Source: Chloroflexota bacterium
GTDB taxonomy: Bacteria > Chloroflexota > Anaerolineae > Anaerolineales > UBA4823
Assembly (NCBI GenBank): GCA_017860725.1
Contig: JAGDMX010000026.1
Coordinates: forward strand, 1-17,521
DNA length: 17,521 nt
Direction: 5' to 3'
Shown piece after piece: positions 1 through 5,982 of the stretch. The notes beneath the pieces were generated by a model, which saw only the letters and a list, made by a program, of their open reading frames with translations, made no database searches and was not told the DNA's origin. Position 1 is the stretch's first letter; each line of letters starts with the position of its first letter. The position numbers and the translations under genes are program-made.

Positions 1-140
1 ATCGCCCGCCGTAACAGCTTCCCCGGGCCTAAAATATCCTCCTGACCGACGAACTCCTCCAGAGTACGAGGGCGCATGCGCGCCGCCAGGGGCGCTTCAA
101 ATTTCATGCGGTCGTGCATGGCGTGGGTGAAGAGATCCAT
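1..140 (-). CDS. rarA: Replication-associated recombination protein A (RarA/MgsA), N-terminal fragment
   Basis: The reverse strand reads an ATG at 138-140 and stays open to the window edge, giving the first 46 residues. They contain PLAARMRPRTLEEFVGQEDI followed by LGPGKLLRRA, the characteristic N-terminus of RarA, the AAA+ ATPase related to clamp-loader subunits and eukaryotic WRNIP1, which acts at stalled replication forks. RuvB has a related start but lacks the LGPGK(P/L)LRRA segment, so RarA is preferred. An AAGGA ribosome binding site lies 9 nt upstream of the ATG on the minus strand. The Walker motifs lie outside the window, so integrity of the gene cannot be judged. Confidence 0.88.
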   Translation of the reverse strand, partial: MDLFTHAMHDRMKFEAPLAARMRPRTLEEFVGQEDILGPGKLLRRA

Positions 141-439
141 TATTGGCTGTCCTTAAACAGATTGATTACCAACATATCCCCGAAACCAGGGATACCTTCC
201 ATTCGATGGCGACGTGTTTCTCTGTACGCCGAGAATCTTGACCTTGCGCAAGATATCCTTTGAGGTGGACAGGGTTACATTTTGAGTCGCTGCTATCAAC
301 ACCTTCAACCGCTCGTTGTTTCACATAAATCAGTATATCCCGTATGCACGTGAACATCAAGATAGGCCGTACGCGGATATATCCCCTGGAGGATCGACCA
401 GAGGAGTAAGTAGTTGTCTGACGGAAGAATTCGCCCGGT
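141..439. other. Intergenic stretch without a convincing gene
   Basis: This is the 299-nt gap between the start of rarA and the stop of the upstream membrane protein gene, both on the minus strand. The only long open frame (166-498, minus) runs into the membrane protein gene, has no ribosome binding site and has a patternless Arg/Ser/Cys-rich composition, so it is treated as chance. The stretch probably holds the rarA promoter and leader. A short direct repeat (CCGGTT spaced by TAGAT) at the far end overlaps the last codons of the membrane protein gene. Nothing else was recognised. Confidence 0.6.
332..360 (-). promoter_or_regulatory. Candidate promoter upstream of rarA
   Basis: On the minus strand TTGATG (355-360) and TATACT (332-337) are separated by 17 nt, matching 4/6 and 5/6 of the sigma-70 consensus. 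Transcription would begin near 325 and leave a leader of roughly 185 nt before rarA. This is a consensus match only; the long leader is a reason for caution. Confidence 0.3.
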
Positions 440-1072
440 TTAGATCCGGTTAGGTGGCGGCTCCAGAGTATATTGTGAAGACGAACGCATTTGAACAAAG
501 AAGCCGGCAGCGGCGATCAGGATACCGATCAAGAACCACACCCAGCTGGTTTGATAATAGCTCAAGAGAGCATTTGAGCCAATATCCGCAACGTCAACCG
601 TCCCGAACATGACCATGATCCCGGCGATTATGGCGCCTGCTCCGCCGATGGCTGTGATCAGGATGATCACCCATTTCTGGATATTCAGGAGAATAACCAG
701 GGCAGCCACTACGACGGCGACCGCCACACCAACCAGAAAAGCCAAAATATCCCAATTCGCGCTGATGGCATAGACGATCCCTGCACCCAGAGCATAGCCA
801 AAGGAGCCGGCTAGAATTGCCACCCCAACAATGTAGAACAGATAAGATAGCACGGCAAATATGATGCCGACAACCAGACCAACGATCCAGCTGGTAACTT
901 CAGCCAAAAAAGCGGTCCCAAACAAGGCCTGCATTGCCTGAGCGCCAATCGCGAACCCGGCGAAAAATCCCCAGATTGGCAAGAGCATCAGGAAGAAACG
1001 GTAGCCGGCAAAGGCTACCGCCAGACCGAACACAATACCTATGATGCCGATGCAGATGGTTTGTATTGTCAT
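440..1072 (-). CDS. Multi-pass membrane protein, DUF4203/TMEM198-like
   Basis: The 210-residue product is almost entirely hydrophobic, with about seven membrane segments (near residues 7-24, 27-46, 62-80, 81-101, 108-129, 134-156 and 175-194) and a short polar tail ending in EPPPNRI. The glycine-rich, Ala/Val/Ile-rich repeats, especially the paired helices with GFFAGFAIGAQ and GSFGYALGAGIVYA, resemble the DUF4203 (TMEM198-like) family, whose biochemical role is not established. The ATG is supported by AAGGAG 8 nt upstream. The gene diverges from the acyl-CoA synthetase gene across a 244-nt region. It lies upstream of rarA on the same strand, but the 299-nt gap argues against a tight operon. 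Membrane topology is confident; the family name is from pattern memory. Confidence 0.72.
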   Translation of the reverse strand: MTIQTICIGIIGIVFGLAVAFAGYRFFLMLLPIWGFFAGFAIGAQAMQALFGTAFLAEVTSWIVGLVVGIIFAVLSYLFYIVGVAILAGSFGYALGAGIVYAISANWDILAFLVGVAVAVVVAALVILLNIQKWVIILITAIGGAGAIIAGIMVMFGTVDVADIGSNALLSYYQTSWVWFLIGILIAAAGFFVQMRSSSQYTLEPPPNRI

Positions 1073-1104
1073 TCTTTTCTCCTTGTCTAATAACTTAACA
1101 TCAG

Positions 1105-1139
1105 TTCGGGATAAAGAAAAAAGGATGTTTTATCCCGAA
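1105..1139. repeat. Inverted repeat, 11-bp perfect stem (TTCGGGATAAA)
   Basis: TTCGGGATAAA at 1105-1115 is exactly complementary to TTTATCCCGAA at 1129-1139, with a purine-rich 13-nt loop. It sits between the two divergent genes, 33 nt upstream of the membrane protein ATG, so on the minus-strand transcript it may lie in the 5' leader. The left half and loop (about 32 nt from 1099) resemble the start of the hairpin after the next gene (4048-4078), with about seven mismatches. The two may be copies of one intergenic repeat family. Confidence 0.6.
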
Positions 1140-1168
1140 TTCACGTTAACTTAATGATTGATTAACAC

Positions 1169-1199
1169 CTATCCAATTAACCCAAGCTGGGCTGGATAG
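1169..1199. promoter_or_regulatory. Nested imperfect palindrome, possible operator
   Basis: Arms CTATCCA (1169-1175) and TGGATAG (1193-1199) enclose a second small palindrome, CCCA-AGC-TGGG (1181-1191). The element ends 28 nt before the -35 box of the promoter proposed for the acyl-CoA synthetase/acetyltransferase gene, a position suitable for a transcriptional regulator. GTTAAC (1145-1150) and several TTAAC/TTAAT words lie just beside it. The function is inference. Confidence 0.35.
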
Positions 1200-1227
1200 T
1201 TACGCTAACAGGTTGAGCCTCTAATTT

Positions 1228-1256
1228 TTGCGATATCCTCACGAATCGTTTATAAT
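1228..1256 (+). promoter_or_regulatory. Sigma-70-type promoter for the acyl-CoA synthetase/GNAT gene
   Basis: TTGCGA (1228-1233) and a perfect TATAAT (1251-1256) are spaced by exactly 17 nt. The predicted start near 1263 gives a leader of about 54 nt before the ATG at 1317. A second weaker match, TTGACA at 1279-1284 with TTTAAC at 1302-1307, would leave almost no leader and is less likely. Confidence 0.55.
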
Positions 1257-1316
1257 CTAGTCAAATCAACTAAAATTCTTGACAACAAAATCCAAATCTT
1301 ATTTAACGAGTCAGCC

Positions 1317-4046
1317 ATGATGGAAAAATCAAAATTACCAACTTTCGACCCGGCACACGATGTGCTGCATTATGAAAAACAAGCCCTGGATGCTATCTTC
1401 TCCCCGAATAACGTAGCAGTAATTGGAGCGACGGAGACCCTGGGATCCGTAGGGCGAACAATTGTATGGAATTTGATCAGCAGCCCGTTCGGCGGCGCAG
1501 TGTTTCCCGTCAACCCGAAACGTCCCAGTGTCCTGGGAATCAAAGCCTATCCATCTGTTGCCGCTTTGCCAGAACCGGTGGACCTGGCTGTGATTGTTAC
1601 TCCGGCGCCAACCGTCCCTGGAATTATTTCCGAATGTGTGGATGCGGGTGTAAAAGGCGCTATCGTCATCTCAGCCGGGTTCAAAGAAATCGGTCCGGCA
1701 GGGGCAGAGCTGGAACGACAAATCATGGAACATGCCAAACGCGGCAACATGCGCATCATCGGTCCGAACTGCCTGGGTGTTATGAACCCGCAAAACGGAC
1801 TGAATGCCACCTTCGCCAGTGCCATGGCGCGCCTGGGCACGGTAGGTTTTATCAGCCAGAGCGGCGCGTTGCTCACGGCTATTTTGGATTGGAGCCTGCA
1901 CGAAAATGTCGGTTTCAGTCATTTTGTCTCGATTGGGTCGATGATGGATGTTGGCTGGGGCGACCTGATTTACTACCTGGGTGATGATCCAAGGACCGAA
2001 AGCATTGTGATTTACATGGAAACGATCGGGGATGCGCGTGCGTTTATCTCTGCCGCGCGTGAAGTTTCCAGCACCAAGCCGATCATCGTTATCAAGCCTG
2101 GACGGACAGAGGGAGCGGCCAAAGCCGCGGCATCCCATACCGGGTCTTTAACCGGTAGCGATGAAGTTCTGGATGTTGCCTTCCGCCGTTGCGGTGTGCT
2201 GCGGGTAAACTCGATCGCAGAACTGTTTTATACTGCCGAAGTCCTATCCAAGCAGCCAAAACCCGCCGGTAATCGCCTGACCATTCTCACCAATGCGGGC
2301 GGTCCGGGTGTCCTGGCGACGGATGCTCTCATTACGAGCGGTGGCGAGCTCGCTGCTCTATCCGATCAAACCATGCAGGAGTTCAACGGGTTGCTTCCAG
2401 CCGCCTGGAGCCACAACAACCCTGCCGATATCCTGGGAGACGCCAGCCCCGAACGCTATGCCAAGGCGCTCGAAATTGCAGCCCGGGACCCGAACAGCGA
2501 TGGCATGCTGGTCATCCTCACCCCGCAAGCCATGACCGACCCCACTGCCACCGCCGAGCAGCTTAAGCCATACAGTAAATCTTTTGAAAAGCCCGTCCTG
2601 GCAAGCTGGATGGGCGGCGAAGATATCGAAGAAGGTGTTCGCGTCCTCAATCGGGCTTCGATCCCGACTTTTCCTTATCCGGATACCGCTGCCCGGATGT
2701 TTGTCTATATGGCCAATTATTCACTCATCTTGAAGCGGCTGTATGAGACCCCAATGCTGAGCGACGGCAGCCACCTGATTGATAAAGCACGTGCCACGCA
2801 GATTTTGGAACATGTTCGGCAATCCGGTCGAACCATCCTCACCGAATACGAGTCAAAACAGCTACTCTCGGCCTATGGTATTCCGACGGTCGATACTCGG
2901 ATCGCCACCACCCCGCAGCCGGTAGTTCTCAAAATCCACTCCGAGACAATCACCCATAAGACCGATGTTGGCGGTGTCCAGTTAAACCTGGGTAATGCTC
3001 AAGCCGTCAAGGATGCCTATCAATCGATTGAATCTTCGGTCAAATCAATTGCTGGTGAATTTTCTGCTACCGGTCAACGTCACTTCCTGGGAGTCACCGT
3101 CCAACCGATGAAGCAGGTCGAGGGATATGAGCTGATCCTGGGTAGCAGCGTTGATCCTCAGTTTGGCCCGGTGTTGTTATTTGGACTCGGTGGGCAACTG
3201 GTGGAGGTGTTCAAAGATCGCGCCCTGGGGCTCCCACCCCTTACGACACCCCTGGCCCGGAGAATGATGGAGCGCACCAAAATCTATACCGCATTAAAAG
3301 GTGTGCGCGGCCGCCGTCCGGTCAACCTGGCAGAGCTGGAGGAGCTAATGGTGCGCTTCAGCCAGCTGATTGCCGAGCAGCCAATGATCGAAGAGTTGGA
3401 CATCAACCCTTTGATTGCCTCCTCGGATACACTCCTCGCTCTTGACGCCCGGGTCGTCGTATATCATAAGGATGTCAGCAATAAAAAACTGGCCCGGCTT
3501 GCTATCCGCGCATATCCTTCCAAATACATCAGCAAATGGGTGGCAAAGGACGGCAAAGCCATCACGATTCGCCCGATCCGTCCGGAAGATGAACACATGC
3601 TCACCACGTTCCACGAGATGCTCTCTGACAGGACTGTCATCATGCGCTATCTGCATCCCATGCAATTAATCGACCGTGTACAGCATGAAAGATTAGCCCG
3701 CATCTGCCATGGCGATTACAATCGCGAAATCACTTTAGTGGCTGAATATACAGAGCCGGACACCGGAGAGCGTAGTATCCTGGCTGCCAGCCGATTGAGC
3801 AAGATGCATGGAGAGAACGAAGCTCGTTTTACAGTGCTGGTTGCCGATCCCTACCAGGGAATCGGTCTTGGCAAAGAGATGCTTCACCAGATTATTGAGG
3901 TGGCGCGTGGGGAGAAACTCGAGCGGCTCGAAGCCGATATCACCCCGGATAACCATGACTTCCAGCGCATGGTTCAATCATTTGGCTTCCAGTTGGCACC
4001 TTCGACGGATGGCAAGCTGATCAGAGCCGAGCTTAAATTAAACTAA
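1317..4046 (+). CDS. NDP-forming acyl-CoA synthetase (alpha-beta) fused to GNAT acetyltransferase
   Basis: This 909-residue protein has the architecture of the Pat/YfiQ type lysine acetyltransferases and ADP-forming acetyl-CoA synthetases. Residues 25-150 form the CoA-binding Rossmann domain (NVAVIGATETLGSVGR), about 165-310 and 320-470 the ligase flavodoxin-like domains, about 500-715 an ATP-grasp domain and about 745-905 a GNAT domain with the acetyl-CoA loop QGIGLG at 847-852. The ligase motif SHTGSLTGSD holds a histidine (H274) at the phospho-relay position, and the ATP-grasp motif THKTDVGGVQL supplies the second histidine (H547). The synthetase half may therefore be active, interconverting acyl-CoA, ADP and phosphate with acid, CoA and ATP. 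The ATP-grasp entry is short: only a few residues separate TRIATT from PVVLKI, where relatives have a helix of about a dozen. The start has a weak GAG ribosome site; a second ATG follows directly. The gene appears monocistronic. Confidence 0.88.
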   Translation: MMEKSKLPTFDPAHDVLHYEKQALDAIFSPNNVAVIGATETLGSVGRTIVWNLISSPFGGAVFPVNPKRPSVLGIKAYPSVAALPEPVDLAVIVTPAPTVPGIISECVDAGVKGAIVISAGFKEIGPAGAELERQIMEHAKRGNMRIIGPNCLGVMNPQNGLNATFASAMARLGTVGFISQSGALLTAILDWSLHENVGFSHFVSIGSMMDVGWGDLIYYLGDDPRTESIVIYMETIGDARAFISAAREVSSTKPIIVIKPGRTEGAAKAAASHTGSLTGSDEVLDVAFRRCGVLRVNSIAELFYTAEVLSKQPKPAGNRLTILTNAGGPGVLATDALITSGGELAALSDQTMQEFNGLLPAAWSHNNPADILGDASPERYAKALEIAARDPNSDGMLVILTPQAMTDPTATAEQLKPYSKSFEKPVLASWMGGEDIEEGVRVLNRASIPTFPYPDTAARMFVYMANYSLILKRLYETPMLSDGSHLIDKARATQILEHVRQSGRTILTEYESKQLLSAYGIPTVDTRIATTPQPVVLKIHSETITHKTDVGGVQLNLGNAQAVKDAYQSIESSVKSIAGEFSATGQRHFLGVTVQPMKQVEGYELILGSSVDPQFGPVLLFGLGGQLVEVFKDRALGLPPLTTPLARRMMERTKIYTALKGVRGRRPVNLAELEELMVRFSQLIAEQPMIEELDINPLIASSDTLLALDARVVVYHKDVSNKKLARLAIRAYPSKYISKWVAKDGKAITIRPIRPEDEHMLTTFHEMLSDRTVIMRYLHPMQLIDRVQHERLARICHGDYNREITLVAEYTEPDTGERSILAASRLSKMHGENEARFTVLVADPYQGIGLGKEMLHQIIEVARGEKLERLEADITPDNHDFQRMVQSFGFQLAPSTDGKLIRAELKLN

Positions 4047-4053
4047 CGTCAGC

Positions 4054-4136
4054 TCGGGATAAGGACAAAGAGGTGTTTCGGGTTTATTTTAGGCGGCTCA
4101 GCCGGCCAAAATAAACCCGAAATCCTTTTATCTCGA
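4054..4136 (+). terminator. Composite nested hairpin after the acyl-CoA synthetase/GNAT gene
   Basis: Seven nt after the stop codon, TCGGGATAA (4054-4062) can pair with TTATCTCGA (4128-4136), with one G-U pair. Inside lies a perfect 15-bp stem, TTTCGGGTTTATTTT (4076-4090) with its complement at 4108-4122. That stem is capped by two GGC/GCC steps and a TCA loop. The inner stem is strong enough to act as a terminator and is followed by TCCTTTTAT, a short T-rich run rather than a clean U tract. The outer arms resemble the stem of the inverted repeat at 1105-1139, so this may be a mobile or family intergenic repeat that also terminates transcription. A 10-bp palindrome ACACCGGTGT (4136-4145) follows directly. 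Confidence 0.6.
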
Positions 4137-4208
4137 CACCGGTGTTTATTACAATCCAAAGGCAGTTCGAAAACCTGGGCAAACCGGATTCCATCCTACT
4201 TAGATCGG

Positions 4209-4238
4209 TTGCCTGATTTAAAATATACGTGGTAGACT
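4209..4238 (+). promoter_or_regulatory. Weak candidate promoter for the 188-aa protein gene
   Basis: TTGCCT (4209-4214) and TAGACT (4233-4238), each a 4/6 consensus match, are 18 nt apart and lie about 25 nt before the ATG at 4263. A promoter is expected here because the preceding gene ends in a strong hairpin, but the match is poor. Confidence 0.25.
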
Positions 4239-4262
4239 TGCATTATTGATCCGGCAATCAAG

Positions 4263-4829
4263 ATGCAACCTAACATCCTCACACCCGAATCTCTTATCCT
4301 GGTTGTGCTGCTCAACCAACCTCGCGATTTTGAGATCGCGCGCTTGCTCGGATGGTACCGGATACCCCTGAGATCAGCACCAAAGGTCGTCGCAGTTGAT
4401 TTTTTGGCGTTCTACCAGACGGCAGCATTTGGTACGGAGAAATGGCGCATCCAATATATCGCTGCTGTGCGCGGGCATGAGCTGACAACACGCCATGAGC
4501 TACTGCGAGATGAGCCGGACCACCCAAATGCTAACCAGGAATATTATAAAATTCAGATTGGCCCTCTGATCTCTCTGCCCAGACCGGTGCTGGCTGGTGA
4601 CTGGAAACGGCTCACGTTTTTATACACTTTAGGAGAATATCTCCTGAGCGCCAATACCCTGAACGACTTGGTCGTGCAGTCTGAAGAGCGAAAATTACTC
4701 TGGCAATCGCTACGCGAGCGTGCCAGCCTGGAGCAAAACTATCATACTGAAGATGCCAATGATGTCAACATTGACCCTGGTTTGTTGGCAGCCTTACTGG
4801 GAATACAATCTCTTGGGATCGATCACTAA
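4263..4829 (+). CDS. Conserved hypothetical protein, 188 aa
   Basis: I do not recognise a named family. The protein is soluble, mixed alpha/beta in character and has no signal peptide or membrane helix. Its N-terminal part has hydrophobic strand-like runs (LILVVLLNQP, then KVVAVDFLAFYQTAAFG near residues 41-57) joined by DFEIARLLGWYRIP. The middle has charged conserved-looking blocks (YIAAVRGHELTTR around 65-77, EYYKIQIGPLISLP around 93-106, WKRLTFLYTLGEYL around 114-127). The tail is helical and Asp/Glu-rich. Similar sequences occur next to other Chloroflexota genes as far as I remember, but no function is known to me. An in-frame TAG at 4233-4235 and no other start codon fix ATG 4263, although the ribosome binding site is poor. 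It leads the run that continues with the DUF2270 protein, 41 nt downstream. Confidence 0.7.
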   Translation: MQPNILTPESLILVVLLNQPRDFEIARLLGWYRIPLRSAPKVVAVDFLAFYQTAAFGTEKWRIQYIAAVRGHELTTRHELLRDEPDHPNANQEYYKIQIGPLISLPRPVLAGDWKRLTFLYTLGEYLLSANTLNDLVVQSEERKLLWQSLRERASLEQNYHTEDANDVNIDPGLLAALLGIQSLGIDH

Positions 4830-4845
4830 CCTTCTGAAGGTGAGC

Positions 4846-4866
4846 ATGATGGATCAAGCGATTTAG
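4846..4866 (+). CDS. Possible six-codon leader ORF (MMDQAI)
   Basis: ATG at 4846 (or 4849) opens a frame of only six codons that ends with TAG at 4864-4866, four nt before the ATG of the DUF2270 gene. The best Shine-Dalgarno-like sequence of the interval, AAGGTGAG (4837-4844), is placed for this mini-ORF and not for the downstream gene, whose own ATG follows TTTAGATAA without a ribosome site. Translation of the mini-ORF followed by re-initiation would explain this arrangement. It could equally be chance. Confidence 0.35.
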   Translation: MMDQAI

Positions 4867-4870
4867 ATAA

Positions 4871-5974
4871 ATGGGCGAAATACCGGAAGAATTTCCGCAA
4901 TATTACGGGCAGGAAAACCCAGAGAACTCCGGCGAGGCGGCGTTCAACGAAACCGTCTGGAGCTACCGGGGTTACAAACTGCGCGCCAGCGAGTTTACTA
5001 CCGCAATGGTGCATTTCTTCCGGGCGGAGATCCAGCGCGCTAATGTCTGGCGCTCTCGGTTAGACACCACCACCAACTGGGCAGTAGTCAGTACCGGGGC
5101 CGCGGTCTCGGTCGCCTTTTCGCAGCAGGGCAATCACATTGTCCTGTTGATGAACCTGTTCCTGGTCACCATGTTCCTTGCCATTGAGGCGCGCCGCTAT
5201 CGGTATTACGAGCTGTGGAGCTATCGCGTCCGGCTCATGGAGACCGACTTTTTTGCCGCCATGCTCGTACCACCGTTCCATCCCTCTGCCGATTGGGCGG
5301 AAGCCCTGGCCGAGTCGCTGCTACACCCGGATTTTCCCATCTCAACTCTGGAAGCTGTTGGCAGGCGTTTACGCCGGAACTACCTTTATATCTACCTGAT
5401 TATCGGGATTGGGTGGTTGGCAAAATTATGGCTGGTACCCGAGCAGGCGACAAGCTGGGAAGCAACTGTCGAACGCGCCAGTATTGGTCCGATACCCGGT
5501 TCAACGGTTATTATGATCGTAATCCTTTTTTATATCATGCTGATTGTCATGAGCATTGCCACCGTCGGACTCCAGCACGCTGCCGGTGAGGTGCTGCCCC
5601 GCTATGGGAGCTTTTCGGAAAACTTCACCGGGAGAACACCAGCCCGGGAGGATATCAAAACCGACACATTTGCCTGGTACCGTCCGAGCCGCCGTCGCAA
5701 GCAGTTAATTACATTGATAATCACCGACCATGCCCAGGCAGTCAGTAAAAAAATCATTGATGACATGAACCGAGGGGTGACCTCCATGCCCGGGGTAGGA
5801 ATGTTCACCGGGAAATCGCACCAGGTTCTGCTCTGTGCCCTCACCGTTTCAGAGGTACCCCAACTGAAAGCTCTGGTGCAAGCCGTAGATCCCAACGCCT
5901 TTGTAGTCGTATCGCCTGCTCAGGAAGTTTTTGGTCGGGGATTTATGCCGCTCCAAAAAGAGAAGAAAAAGTAG
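4871..5974 (+). CDS. DUF2270 membrane protein with C-terminal DUF2179-like domain
   Basis: The 367-residue protein starts with a soluble segment, then a block typical of DUF2270: TTAMVHFFRAEIQRANVWR (residues 43-61), a helical pair at about 67-84 and 88-105, the polar segment RYRYYELWSYRVRLMETDF (109-127), and PPFHPS. Two more membrane helices lie near 171-190 and 211-233. From about residue 277 to 359 there is a separate alpha/beta domain with RGVTSMPGVGMFTGK, then a PNAFVVVSPAQEVFGRGF ending. This matches the DUF2179 domain found at the C-terminus of YitT-type membrane proteins and is probably a cytoplasmic ligand-binding domain. An in-frame TAA directly before the ATG fixes the start, which has no ribosome site of its own. 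The stop is 8 nt from the amidohydrolase gene, so they are likely cotranscribed. Function is unknown; the domain fusion is read from motifs. Confidence 0.75.
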   Translation: MGEIPEEFPQYYGQENPENSGEAAFNETVWSYRGYKLRASEFTTAMVHFFRAEIQRANVWRSRLDTTTNWAVVSTGAAVSVAFSQQGNHIVLLMNLFLVTMFLAIEARRYRYYELWSYRVRLMETDFFAAMLVPPFHPSADWAEALAESLLHPDFPISTLEAVGRRLRRNYLYIYLIIGIGWLAKLWLVPEQATSWEATVERASIGPIPGSTVIMIVILFYIMLIVMSIATVGLQHAAGEVLPRYGSFSENFTGRTPAREDIKTDTFAWYRPSRRRKQLITLIITDHAQAVSKKIIDDMNRGVTSMPGVGMFTGKSHQVLLCALTVSEVPQLKALVQAVDPNAFVVVSPAQEVFGRGFMPLQKEKKK

Positions 5975-5982
5975 GTACACCT

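Noticed and set aside
1..140. RuvB rather than RarA for the left-edge gene
   Set aside because: The LGPGKLLRRA segment after VGQEDI is a RarA feature; RuvB has a different continuation.
166..498. Open frame of 110 codons on the minus strand between rarA and the DUF4203-like gene
   Set aside because: It overlaps the membrane protein gene in another frame, has no ribosome binding site and has patternless composition.
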